Assembly (NCBI GenBank): GCA_022605405.1 | Contig: JABYQQ010000013.1 | Location: 1-64,000 of the forward strand | Source: Earliella scabrosa | Taxonomy: Eukaryota; Basidiomycota; Agaricomycetes; Polyporales; Polyporaceae | Direction: 5' to 3' | Length of the DNA: 64,000 bases | Shown: piece after piece, positions 21,321 to 32,282 of the stretch | How positions within the stretch are numbered: position 1 is the first letter of the stretch | Layout of the letters: each line of letters begins with the position of its first letter | Notes under the pieces: generated by a model | What the model was told of the DNA's origin: nothing | Database searches by the model: none | Seen by the model: only the letters and a program-made list of their open reading frames with translations | Made by a program: the position numbers and the translations under genes

Positions 21321-23311
21321 ATGGACACACCGGACGGTCACAACCCGAACCAAGGCCCCTGGCAGGACCAGGACGGCCAGTGGCAAGCGACGGGACCGGG
21401 CACTCAGGCGGCGGCTGCGTCTGTACGTATATCATCAGCGATGCCCGTGGTTCTTTTTCTCACCACACTCTATATGTAGCTTGAGGCCACCGAGAACCCG
21501 TCGACTGAGGCACAAGGAGACGCTCCCGCTGCTCCTTCCCAGCCAGCTGCGCGTCAACCGCCTCGCCCTCGTCACCCGGCATGGCGCAACCAGACCCAGC
21601 AAGCTGTCCCCGATGGGCAGGTCCCTCCCTTTCCAGGCGCCCCTCCGGGGCAACCCCACGCTCCTTACTATCCCCCTCCCCACTACTACCACCCTCCTCC
21701 TCCTTACCCTGGCTCGTATCACGCCGGCGGATCACAACCGCTGCCACCGCCCCCTTCGTACTACCCCGTCCCCCTGCAGCCGGTACCACCGGCCCCTTCC
21801 TCCCCTTCTCTTCTGCAGCCCTCTGTAGATAGCACATCAAATGTTCAGCCCAATAAGGGCAAGAAACGTGCTTCGGATGACGACGACGAGCCGCCTGCGA
21901 AAAAGGCCAAGCCAGCGTCAAAGGCTAAGGCGAAGCAGACAGCGAAGGGAAAGGGGAAAGCAGGCGAGGCAAGCAAAAGTGGAAGGCAGACCGGCTCGCA
22001 TAACTACACGGCAGCCGATACCGACACGCTTCTCGACATTGTCGAGAGACGCCGTCCGATTGGCCAGGTCTCATGGCAGGCAGTCACCGATGAGTTCAAT
22101 CAGTACGCCGATGAGAATGACCGTCCCCACCGCACTCTCAAGCCCCTCAAGACCAAATTCGAGGCGGTATGTTGTTCGCTAGTAGTTGTCGTCGCTTATA
22201 TGCTAACATCCTACAACCTCAACAGCTGGCACGCACTCCGAAGCCCACGGGGACCGCCGAGGTGCCTCCTCATGTCGAGCGCGCATACGAGATTGAGCAG
22301 TTGATCAATGAGCGCATTCACACGCGCGAGCTCAACGACGAAGACATTGCCGACGGAGATGATGTGATGGAGGAGGGTGCAGCCGAGGGTGAGGACTCCG
22401 ATGTGGAGGTTCTCGACGGTCCCCCGCCAAGCAAGTCGAAGAAGGCGGCAACATCAAAGGGACCCATCCTGAAGGCCTTCACCCAACAGCCCACCCCCGG
22501 TCCGTCCACCACTCGCACCCCAGCATCCATGCGCCGCGGCCAAGCGGCCCACGAGTTCATGAGCGCAGTCACCACGTCTCTCGATCCTGTGGCCCGTGAT
22601 GCCCGCGACGAGAGCCGGTTTGCACGCCGACTTGCTCAAGATGACCTCAACCGCCTCACGCAAGAGAACCGCGATCTCCGCTCCCGCAATGACGCTCTTC
22701 TGGACCGTTTGCATCAGCAGACGGTCCAGCTTCAGCAGCAGCTCACTGAGACGAGTCGTTTGCAAACGCGTCTCGAGATGCTGGAGCTGATGCAGTCTGT
22801 CAGGGGCGGAGGTGGGATGGCTCGTGGTCGGTCGCGCCAGCGCGATTGGGAATACGATGACACACGCGTCACACCTACCCGCTTCCGTTCCTACAGCCGC
22901 GCGTATCGTCGTCACCGCTCTCCTGTCCACAGTCCTGTATACGGCCGCTCAAGCCGTCCCTTGGACCCGCTTGGACACGACGATCCATTTGCGTCCAACT
23001 ACATGCCGGGAGGCTCGGGCTCGGGTCGCATAGACCCATACGAGCATGAGGATGCTGTCATCCACCGCGACCGTTCTCCCTCATATCCCATCCCTCGTTA
23101 TCAGCCCCGATCATTGTCGCCCTCCTCGTCTGTCCCCCTCCCAGGCCCTACGAGTCTTGAGCCGAGGACTGCCACGACGGGTCTAGATACCCTCGCTTCT
23201 GTGGCCTCGGCTGGTGGCTCGCACACTGCCGAGCATCGTTCGGATGAAGGCATGGACGCTCGTCATCTCGAGCGCCAAGATGATGACGCTCTGTATCGCA
23301 GGTACCAGTAA
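21321..23311 (+). CDS. Transposon-encoded Myb/SANT-like protein (DUF6818-like)
   Basis: Second gene of the Harbinger element; in this superfamily such proteins bind the element ends and help bring the transposase to DNA. Three exons (21321-21422, 21480-22166, 22226-23311) give 624 residues. The first 130 residues are Pro/Tyr-rich and disordered. A basic nuclear localisation stretch follows (NKGKKRASDDDDEPPAKKAK). The Myb/SANT-like domain starts at SHNYTAADTDTLLDIVERRR and runs through GQVSWQAVTDEFNQYADEN to RTLKPLKTKFEALARTPKP, the form seen in fungal DUF6818 proteins. An acidic region, a coiled coil (LAQDDLNRLTQENRDLRSRN, then leucine-rich Gln repeats) and an Arg/Ser/Pro-rich tail complete it. 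Membership in the transposon is clear from its place between the inverted repeats. Confidence 0.85.
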
Positions 23312-23603
23312 ATACAAACCTGGACATTCGGACCTTTACATACATCGCTCAAAACCCACTCGTTATGCATTCTTCTGGTCTCTTGTGATCTGCCGGACCT
23401 TATAGCTCATCTAATCTACCATGTATCTAGTACCAGTCTCATCTAATGCCGCCGTATATAGTCTGCTCCATACCCTACACATGTTGCTCTGCAAAGTAGA
23501 TAGTGCCTATGATACCTTACATAGTTAGTTCTTGCAAATACATTCTTCGTTGTAAATAAGTTGATCCCCTTTGTGTGCTGCATACAGAACAGAGCAAGTA
23601 CAT

Positions 23604-24942
23604 CTATTCCTCTACCACAACACGATGGAAGCGCGAGACCCGGTCTCTCCGCCGCAGATCACTGAACATGATGTTCTCGAAGTTGGACCAGATATCATCA
23701 TCCTCTGCATCCCGCCAGTACTGCATGTAAACCGTCCGTATTTCAGATATTCCTACCAGCTCCGCGCGGACATTCATCGACCGGATGCAGACCTCGAGGA
23801 GATCTCCACGCCCCACTGGATCATTGATGTCGAGTGGTACGCGGAGACGACCGAAGCCCGCTCGGAGTTGACGCATTCCCCATTCCGCTGTCTGCCGGTA
23901 TGACAGCAACTCACGATCGCGTGCAAGAAGGGCCTCACGCTCCTCACGGTTGCGTGGGAGACGTGCCCCAGACTTGACCGGTGCCTGGATGCGACCGGCG
24001 ATTGAGTTTGCGCCACGAGGGAAGGCGGTATCCGCTACGAGATAGTACCCGTCGGGCGTGTGGTCGCGAAGCTTGTCGTAGATCGGACGGGCAATCTTCG
24101 CATCGTGCCAGCTTCCGGGTGCGTTGACCACGCACCCCTTGACGACACCTGAGAACACATTAAACAGACTAATCCGACGAGTCCATGTTGAATGTACCTT
24201 TGGGTGAGAAAACTAGGACACAGCTCGTATAATGACCATGCAACCATCCATTGTATGTAGCGTTCTCGATCTCCGGATCGTCGGAGGTGGCCGTGAGAAT
24301 GTTGAGACCATCCACACTCCCGATTGCGCCCTCGAGAAGGGGATGGCGCGCTCGAATCAGGTCGTTGTCCTCTGCACACTCCTCTCCATCCCTCCACCAA
24401 GTGATCCGGGCTCCAGGCAGCTTCCGGAGTACATCCCGCAGGATGCTGAGGGCAAAGGACCGGTAGCGGGCAACCGTGGTGGGGACGAGCGCGAAGATTT
24501 GCTGGAGGGCGGTGTCCGGCATTGCAGAGGTGAGATAGTGATAGACCAGCCCCAGCGCACCTTCAGCTGTGAGTGAGCGGCGGCTGAGACGAGGGAAGCC
24601 AGATGGATTGGCATCGGGGCGCGGGATGGTCGACGAGTTCCATCGCTCTGCGAATCCTTGTTGCAGGATCCACTCGAACGTAGCGCAGTTGATGCCCATC
24701 GTGGTGATGTAAGCCCTATCATCGTGGCTGTCATAGAGAACCTGCCAGGGAGTGTCCCGGCGAGGGTTCGGAAGGAGCTGGGGGCGGCGGAGGTAGCGGC
24801 GGCTGGGGTTGCGGCGTTCAGCCCGACGCAGACGTGCTTCTTCGGCTCCCATGACAGTCACGGCCACTGCCGCTAGACATATCATGTCATAGTCTTCATC
24901 CTCGTCTTCGGAGGACTCGTCGTACTCGAGTGTAGTAGACAT
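23604..24942 (-). CDS. PIF/Harbinger DDE transposase (HARBI1-like)
   Basis: DDE endonuclease that cuts and inserts the element. Two exons (24198-24942, 23604-24148) joined across a 49-bp intron give 429 residues. The N-terminal half carries a helix-turn-helix-like part (LTAEGALGLVYHYLTSAMPD, ALQQIFALVPTTVARYRSFA). The DDE_Tnp_4 domain shows its acidic triad in GSVDGLNIL, LVADTAFPRGANSI and RQTAEWGMRQLRAGFGRL, together with the family wording GCVVNAPGSWHDAKIARPIY. No stop codon or frameshift was seen, and the terminal repeats are nearly identical, so the protein may be functional. The start was set at MSTTLEYDESSEDE; an upstream in-frame Met at about 25038 exists but precedes a less plausible sequence. 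Confidence 0.93.
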
Positions 24943-25089
24943 AGAGGCGACTGGAGGCGAGCAGAGGCGGACAAGACGGCGCGAACACAATGTTGATATG
25001 ATAGGGTACAACCGGCAGACTACGGACATGTGGTACACACGTTATGGATACGGAAAATCGCCTCTAGATTCATTCAAACTCCGCTGATA

Positions 25090-25137
25090 CATCTACGGAC
25101 GTCCGTAGAGCCGTAAATCGTTATGGGAAGTCATCCA
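25090..25137 (-). repeat. Right 48-bp Harbinger terminal inverted repeat
   Basis: Partner of 20993-21040. In this copy the internal 16-mer CTACGGACGTCCGTAG is a perfect palindrome, a plausible transposase binding site. Confidence 0.93.
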
Positions 25138-25438
25138 GTAGGTCGGCTAGCAAGTAAGACTCGGGATGGTGTAGAATCCACAGTTGATTAGAGACAGTGT
25201 CGTAAAGGCGATAAGATTGATGACTATACTAAGACTTTTACTGACTATGGACCTCGACCCCCGGCGATGTCCGATGTGATTGATGTCCGGATGCCCGGGC
25301 GACCCTTGCAGGGTTGGGCGAGATATGTCCGGACGTTCGGCCGTGTAAAACCTCGATTTGGGGCTTTCGTGCCCGGATGAGCGGTCGTCCTGGAGGCCCA
25401 AAAACGCTAAGCGCCGTCCGGACTTTCGGCCGGGAAGG

Positions 25439-25460
25439 TATAGGGAATTTCAGGGGTCCT
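25439..25460 (-). repeat. Right terminal inverted repeat of the hAT-like element
   Basis: Partner of 20624-20645 with one mismatch. The second CCCAAACC copy follows directly at 25461. Confidence 0.8.
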
Positions 25461-25590
25461 CCCAAACCTAGGGTTTACGGTACGCGTCGCGCGTCAGAGG
25501 CACAAAGCCTCGCCGCCACGGCTCCTTGCGCAGTGTACCTCTTCCTCTCATCCTTTCTCCAGTCACTTAGCACTTGTCTAAAGATATTGG

Positions 25591-27659
25591 ATGGCCCCCA
25601 TGGATTCGCCATTGAATGCTGTATGTTCAGACCACATACGAGTCCAGAATTCACACATTGAAGTCGCTCATGGCCACTGGAATGCAGGCGCACCAGCACG
25701 CCGCGAATGCGGACGACTACCTCGCCCAAGGTCTCCTCATACCTGCCGCTGAGGAGCACTACAAGGCCGCGGAAGCCTTTCAAGCCTGTGTTGATGCTTC
25801 GAACGATGATAACGTGCGTTAGCCCTCGCCATTCTCTATCCATTTCCTCATAGCCCGGTGCTTCCATTCACTCCCATTTCGACATGGATACATGTTGCTT
25901 CCGCTCCGGTACTTCATACCAGACTAAGCGCACTCTACGGATGCTGCATAACGAACACATGAAAATGGGCAAGGACCTGCAGCGGAGGATAGCGAAGCTG
26001 CGCGAGGAAAACAAAGATCCGGCTCTACCCCAGAAACTGCCTCGAACGTCAGCTGCTGGGCCAAGCTCTAGTGCCCCGGTACACCCTCCCCAGCCGGCGC
26101 CGTCTCCACCCCCACAACCTCAGAACCGACTGTCCGAATCACAACACACGGTGGACGAGTCGTTCATGCTTCTGGGACAAAGGGTGAGTACTCCTTTGGC
26201 TCATGTCCGGGGAACCGTCCTGCGTGCCACACGCTCGTAGGTTCAGCTTGCTTGGTCGGCTACGGGCCCGCGGATATCACATTGAGAATTGAGGGAGAAT
26301 CCCTGGATTTCGTCCCATACTGCAAAACTCGCGGTCGCTCGGCGCAGATTGGATGGGCCCACGGGCTGTCTTACAGTGCGCCACGCGGACGAGCGCGGCA
26401 CGCAGCCCTACTTCTGGTGACATATGTCGTGCGACGTTCTGACATCTGTGTCCGCCCAGAGCGACCCAGGCGATGCATTCCACCAGTTTTGGAAGGCGAC
26501 TGAGGGTATGCTGGACTACCTCTCAAGGCCCGTTGCGTTTGCGACTGCTCCCCTTGCTCCTGAAGATCCGACGTCCAAGTCTCGCACACGCGACGGCAGC
26601 TCAAGCAGCGATACCGACCCCGATGATGCCATCTCGAAGAAGATATCGCGCGGCATTAATCTCGTGAAGGCGGCGCATTCGAGGATGCTCACGCGGTACG
26701 ATACGTCGGCGACGGGATCGGAATCGGAATCGGCCTCTGGGCCTAGCACGTTCCCTCCCCCTCCACAGCCCTCGCACGCGATTGACTTGCGAGATGATTG
26801 GGACGATGATGTCCGTGCATTCGATGGTAGGGAAAATGCCATATCATTGTCCAGGACAACTATCAGGATGATAACATGTGCTCTTAGATGACGAACTTGC
26901 GGATTCCTTTTGCCTTATTCCCTCCAAGTCAGATCCAACTCCGGCCGCTCTCAAAGAAGAGAACGCGTCTCTCAAGGCGGAACTTGAGAAGCAGCGACAG
27001 CAGCTTGCTAATATGGAGATGGCCCTCAAGGCACGGCAGGAACAGGACCAGCATCTGCGTGACAGCATTATGCTCGCGCGAAAAGAGGTCAGTTCTCGTG
27101 GTCTCGTGGTCTTGCACTCTTCTCATGCCCCAGCTTCCATTCTCGCCTTCGTGTATGGTATAATTATCATTACAGGCACACCGCGCGATGATCTCTTCCA
27201 ATGTGATCCCGCGACCAGCTCCGGGAGTAGCTCCGGCGCAGGCCCCCGTCGACATAGCTTCTCTCAATATCAACGTGCCAGTCCCTCCCCCGGTGCCTGC
27301 CCCAGTCGCAGCACTAAATGCCGGCCGAGATCGAGACCCGCAGCTCGTGCGTCGCGTGCGTGAGCTCGAAGAGGAGGTCCGCAATCTCCGTGTCGAGAAT
27401 GAGAAGCAGGTTCGTGAAGTCCAGTCTGTCTAAGGTCATGTGCCCTGTGCCGTGGCTGGTCATGAGGAGCAGAGACTAACACACCAAGCAGAAAGCAATG
27501 ATCGTCCGTTTCCGGGAGCGATGGGAGAAGCTCAAGGAGTCTGCGAAGCGGAAGAAGGAGGCGAAGGCCGCTGCGGAGACGACCAACGTTGTCGGGCAGC
27601 GGATAGAGGAGGATCCTGAGGCGGAGGCTGCGGCCGAGAGGGACGAGGCCGGTGTGTAG
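25591..27659 (+). CDS. MIT-domain coiled-coil protein, NRBF2/Atg38-like
   Basis: Atg38/NRBF2 is the fifth subunit of autophagy PI3-kinase complex I and joins Atg14-Vps34 through an N-terminal MIT domain. Seven exons (25591-25620, 25688-25813, 25923-26183, 26460-26826, 26888-27087, 27176-27409, 27492-27659) give 461 residues. The start MDSPLNA joined to AHQHAANADDYLAQGLLIPA mirrors the NRBF2 start (PLNLAHQQSRRAD), and the MIT helices continue through EHYKAAEAFQACVDASNDDN and LRMLHNEHMKMGKDLQRRIA. A Pro-rich linker, a Ser/Asp-rich segment, a coiled coil (LKEENASLKAELEKQRQQLA) and a second coiled coil (RVRELEEEVRNLRVENEKQ) follow. It is longer than animal NRBF2. The 275-bp third intron could hide a small exon. 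Function is inferred from domain order; the hAT-like element ends only 122 bp before the start codon. Confidence 0.75.
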
Positions 27660-28323
27660 GAGGAATACCTCCTCGCGGATAGTCAGGAGTCTCTGTCCTG
27701 CGGTGTATGACTGCGCGGCAGACCTCTTCCGTCGCTGCGCGATGGCTGTCAGCTAGTCCGGGTTCCTCTCCGTTGCTTGCATCTTGTTCGTACTTGCTTA
27801 TGCTCTCCGCTCTGCACTCACACCTGTATCTATAGCTCCATTCCTCGTAGCGTATATTACAATCCCGTATTCCTGTGCCATGCATGAGTCCGCGGAGACC
27901 AGCCGACATCTCGGATGCCTCCGTTACTCCTAGGATCGCCGCCACAGTCGTGTCACCGCCTTGGTCCAGATCGGAATCGACTGCTTGGAGGAGACCAGCC
28001 GCACGGTCCACGTGTCTGGGCCTAGACGGTGGCCGTTCAGTCGCAAATGGAAGGGCGCGTCGGATGCGCTACATTAGGCATGCTCGGAGTCGGCTCCATG
28101 CACCCCGGCGCAGACTCGCTCCATCCCCCGCAGGGCGGATAGCCTTCTATATCCGTGCTGCGCTGGGACGGGCCAGGTTCCCGGCCGGGTATCCTGGAAG
28201 TTCGGGTATGAACCTTCGACGTATATAACGATGCGCTCGACTGGGGTTCTGGACAGTCATACCACTTGCCAACCTCTGCACCTATCGCCCACGCCTAGTT
28301 CTTGCCTGTCTGGTACAGTCAAT
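27660..28323. other. Intergenic region, no gene supported
   Basis: About 0.66 kb between two plus-strand genes. Open frames on the minus strand here are shadows with no family likeness. It should hold the 3' end of the ATG38-like gene and the promoter of the next one. Confidence 0.5.
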
Positions 28324-29323
28324 ATGTTTGAACGCGTCTTCAAGAAGAGGGATGATGCCAGTTACTCCGACCTCTCACGGCGGAGTCGGGTGGATGTACG
28401 TGTTCTTTGCAAACATTGAGCACGTCTGGCAATGGGTTACTCACTAACGGAGCTAGAAACGGGCTTCGAGGAGACCAAAGACTGCGCCTTCCTCGTTCAG
28501 CTCCATTCCGGAACGCGATGCTACCCCTTCGGTAAGCATATCTCCTGTCCACACAATGCATCTCACTCACCACCCAATTCAGCCCCGCGATCGCCGAAGT
28601 TTACAAGAAGAATCTTTCCGAGTCACCAGAGTGAGCACCTTGGTTGTGGTTTACCAATGTTTATTCATGATTGCTCCAGTCCGATAGCCGTCACGGCTTC
28701 TACATCGCAAGGGGAGCGGAACACAGCCGGTCCTCTACTGCAATTGAAACGAGACGTCCACAACTAGAGGAGAATGAGCATGCATCCCGACCATCGATAA
28801 ATCGGTCCGCCTCCTCTGCCTCCTGCGAAATCCGGAACCCATTCCGCAGTCGGAGCAACACGACTGAATCTGTCCCAACCGTGACTATGAGTCGGTCTCC
28901 TACACGGGAATCATCTGTCGAGGCCGTCCAGCGCATGGTCCCTACATATCACGCCAGACGCATTGACGGTGCGGCTAGTCCTGCCCCCCATAAAGCCGCA
29001 ATATTCACCAGGAGTACCGTTGACACCCGTCAATTGGATCCATTCACGGACGACAACTCGGAAGATTCTGCATCTCCGACTACACCGTCTGCCGAATCAT
29101 TCTCGGTAAGTTCCATGTATGTACAACCATTCCCTCAGCCTTGATCAACGCGATGTGTTCCCTGCAGCCGCCACGACCAGTCGCCTCTAAGCGACACCCG
29201 TGGTCATTCCTCCGGTCCCCAAAGCCGTCATCAAACGAGTTCCTGAAGGTGAACATTCCTAGCGGGATGTTCAGCCCACCCACTATACGGGAACAACGCC
29301 ATTCGTTCTGGTCCAGGGCATGA
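28324..29323 (+). CDS. Unknown Ser/Arg/Pro-rich protein
   Basis: I do not recognise this gene. Five exons (28324-28395, 28457-28531, 28583-28630, 28680-29105, 29168-29323) with good splice sites keep frame and give 258 residues. It begins MFERVFKKRDDASYSDLSRR and is mostly disordered: Ser/Arg/Thr-rich with several RS and SP dipeptides that could be kinase sites. The last 50 residues look more ordered and may be the conserved part: KRHPWSFLRSPKPSSNEFLK then VNIPSGMFSPPTIRE. No membrane segment, signal peptide or catalytic motif is visible. It lies upstream of CCT1 in the same direction, with about 0.43 kb between them. Confidence 0.6.
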
Positions 29324-29757
29324 TACCCTTGTGACTCTTTATCCACTACTATCGGACGTTGCAGATGAAGTATTATGATTGCATTCATCTCTGTATCTGC
29401 AGCCTACCATGCAGTACCGCATCGCGATCTGAGCATCCATAACCATCAACACAAACCCCCCCCTTTCTGGCATGCTAGCTTGCAATATAATCACGGTCTT
29501 TGAAATATCATAAGCGGCCACCACTGTGCATGGCAAAGTTCAGCAGCTTTGAGATCTTATCAGGATCTTGCCACAAAGTGGTCGGAATATCGCTGAGCTC
29601 GAAGGTGATGATTTGAAGGCCACTTCAAGGAACTGGCAGTTCAGTACAGTTGCCTAATCGGGTTGCTCCCTAAGCGCGTGTTCCAGAGAAATCTCTCGAG
29701 GACGATCGTCCTCTTCAAGTTCCTCCATCTCATTCCCCGTCCAGGTCGTTCGTCAAA
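29324..29757. other. Intergenic region before CCT1
   Basis: The 434 bp should contain the 3' end of the unknown gene and the CCT1 promoter. A pyrimidine-rich stretch lies just before the CCT1 start. No gene is seen. Confidence 0.5.
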
Positions 29758-31895
29758 ATGTTCCAACGTGATCCTCGAGCAGGTGCTTTCTTAGGAGGAG
29801 ACCGTGTGTCAGGACAGGATGTACGCGATCAGAATGGTGCGTGGCCTGTGTTCGCCATCGACATTAGTGCGCTCAAACATATGCAGTCCTCGCCGCTCAA
29901 ACGATTGCAAACATCGTGAAGAGCTCTTTGGGACCCATGGGTCTAGACAAAATGCTGGTGGATAACATTGGCGTACGTTCCGATTTCATGTATGCCGTTT
30001 ACCACTTCGCATAACTCGATCGCTCCCTCTGTCCTTCCCAACTCCAAACCCATGCAGGAAGTGACCATCTCAAATGACGGCGCGACAATTCTTTCCTTGT
30101 TGGCGGTGGAGCACCCAGCGGGACGCGTGTTTGTCGATCTTGCGCAGAAGCAAGACAAGGAGGTCGGCGATGGTACAACGTCTGTCGTGCTCATCGCAGC
30201 GGAGCTTTTGCGACGCGCAAACGAGCTCGTCAAGCAGAAGATCCACCCAACGACGATCATCACGGGCTACCGGCTTGCGTGCAGGGAGGCGTGCAAGTTC
30301 ATGCAGGACCAGCTGAGTGTGAAGGTCGACGCGTTGGGTAGGGAGGCACTCATCAATGCGGCGAAGACAAGCATGTCGAGTAAGATCATCGGAGGGTGAG
30401 TTCCTATCTCTTTCGTCGGCCATTTCACGCGTTGGGTGGAGTATTGGGTGTGGAGAGGGGCAGAAAGCTCACGGAGGTAATAGGGATGACGATCTCTTTG
30501 CACCTATGGCTGTGGATGCCATGCTCGCGGTGAAGACAATCAACAATCGGGGTGATATCAAGTATCCTGTGAAGGCCGTCAATGTTCTGAAGGCGCACGG
30601 TCGGAGTGCTCGAGAGTCGCTGTTTGTTAAGGGTTATGCCCTGAACTGCACTGTCGCAAGTCAAGGTATATACATTGCGACCTGTCATCCACATCTATAC
30701 TCATGCGAGGACCTGCTTCAGCGATGAAGAAACGTATCACGAACGCGAGGATCGCCTGTCTTGATATCAACCTCCAAAAAGCACGTATGCAGCTCGGCGT
30801 GCAGATTCTAGTTGACGACCCAGAACAGCTCGAGGATATTCGCAAACGGTATGCATAGTCTGCTGCTATCGTGATGATGTCCATCGTTGTCAACTCACAA
30901 TCCTCTCTTCCAGGGAATCGGAGATCACCCTTGAGCGGATCCGCAAAATATTGGCCGCCGGTGCAAATGTTGTCCTCACGACCAAAGGCATTGATGACTT
31001 GTGTCTCAAAGAGTTTGTGGAGGCTGGCGCAATGGCTGTCCGCAGGTGTAGGAAGGAGGACCTTCGTCGCATTGCCAAGGCTACTGGCGGAACTCTCGTA
31101 TCGAGCCTTGCCAACCTGGAGGGCGAGGAGTCGTTCGAGCCGAGCTATCTCGGTTATGCAGACGAGGTCGTGCAAGAGCGCATCTCCGATGACGAACTCA
31201 TCCTCATCAAGGGAACCAAAGTCGTCAACTCTTCCTCGATCGTGCTGCGGGGAGCGAACGACTATATGCTGGATGAGATGGAGCGCGCATTGCATGATAC
31301 ACTCTCGATCATCAAGCGGACGTTGGAGAGCGGGTCGGTCGTGCCTGGTGGTGGAGCAGTGGAGACGGCACTCAGCATCTACCTCGAGAACTTCGCCATG
31401 ACCCTCGTGAGTATAATTGACTTCACCTGATCGTCCATACATCCAGTCTAACCAGATTTGGGCGTCTAGGGTTCCAGAGAGCAGCTCGCGATTGCCGAGT
31501 TTGCAAGTGCCCTGCTGGTCATTCCGAAGACGCTCGCGGTTAATGCGGCGAAGGACTCGACGGAGTTGGTCGCGAAGCTCCGGTCCTATCATAGCGCAGC
31601 ACAGAACGCACCAATCGGAGACCCGAAGAAGGTTCTACTACGGTATGGTCTTGACTTGCTCAACGGCCAAGTACGGGACAACGTCACTGCTGGTGTGCTT
31701 GAGCCGACGGTCAGCAAAGTCCGCAGTCTCAAGTCTGCGTTTGAGGCCGCCGTGTCGATCTTGAGGATAGATGATGCCATCCAGTGTGTACCTGGTGAGT
31801 GAAGACCTCTTTGTCGTCTATGCACGAACCCACTGAACTTATCCGTTGTGCCGCGCGCAGAGTCGAAGGGCGAAGATGACGGTCACGGACACTAG
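29758..31895 (+). CDS. TCP1: T-complex protein 1 subunit alpha (CCT1 chaperonin)
   Basis: Subunit of the cytosolic TRiC/CCT chaperonin that folds actin, tubulin and WD-repeat proteins. After a short N-terminus the alpha-subunit wording appears: [45 protein letters not shown] and [20 protein letters not shown]. The ATP-binding and hydrolysis motifs are intact ([42 protein letters not shown]). The apical domain has [20 protein letters not shown], and the end is [13 protein letters not shown] followed by a short acidic tail rich in Gly and His, as in CCT1. Total length fits the family (about 555 residues). Several introns, all GT-AG; the first two exons are 29758-29836 and 29887-29972. The alpha identity rather than another CCT subunit is set by the N-terminal wording. 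Confidence 0.96.
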
Positions 31896-32282
31896 AGATG
31901 GGAGAACAAAGGATGGGAAGCCGCGTAGAGCATAATGACTATTGCTGCATTGTACATCACCTACAGTACGAATGATCTTGAGAGCACTATCCACGCACGA
32001 ATCAAGCCGGCCGTGCTCTTTGTGGTAGATCTTGACGACAAGGTTGCACGGTATGGACCGCCCTTCAGCGTCCTTTAGCCACACGATCACAGCAGAGTGG
32101 TATGACGAAGAGAGCCACGTGACACATAGACGCGGTTGGTTTGGCGAGGTGCGCAAGGCCGCGGCTTCTGTGAACGTTTCTTCACTCCCGCCACTAGCCA
32201 CCAACCTCCATCTGCACGTCGTGCACTCTGCTCGTCTTGCTGGTCTAGTGTGCCCACTTCTGAACTCTATGCCCTAGGAACT
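31896..32282. other. Intergenic region between CCT1 and CDC27
   Basis: The 387 bp hold the CCT1 3' end and CDC27 promoter. A CACGTG site lies at about 32117-32122. No gene is supported. Confidence 0.5.

Larger units (their letters stand above)
20993..25137. mobile_element. Complete PIF/Harbinger DNA transposon
   Basis: The element is 4.15 kb with 48-bp terminal inverted repeats (20993-21040 and 25090-25137) that differ at one base. It carries the two genes expected of PIF/Harbinger: a Myb/SANT-like DNA-binding protein on the plus strand and a DDE transposase on the minus strand, facing each other. Both reading frames are open and splice without stop codons, and the repeats are almost identical, so the copy looks young and possibly active. 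Typical 3-bp target duplications could not be shown cleanly: TAG adjoins both ends (20990-20992 and 25139-25141) only if the right end carries one extra base. It has jumped into the hAT-like element. Confidence 0.9.
20616..25468. mobile_element. hAT-like element with 8-bp target duplication, interrupted by a Harbinger element
   Basis: CCCAAACC lies at 20616-20623 and again at 25461-25468, immediately outside an inverted repeat pair at 20624-20645 and 25439-25460 (22 bp, one mismatch, beginning AGGACCCCTGAAA). An exact 8-bp target duplication is typical of hAT (and P) transposons. Without the Harbinger insertion the element would be about 0.69 kb. Both arms are rich in a GTCCGGA motif (20685, 20709, 20749, 20788, 25285, 25327 and 25416), three times followed by a TTCGGCCG-like string; such clustered subterminal motifs often bind a transposase. 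No transposase gene of its own is present, so it is a non-autonomous copy. The superfamily call rests on the duplication length and repeat layout, not on a protein. Confidence 0.75.

Noticed and set aside
20990..25141. TAG as a 3-bp target duplication of the Harbinger element
   Set aside because: It fits only if the right end has one base more than the left; alternatives (TA, TTA) fit no better, so the duplication is left open.
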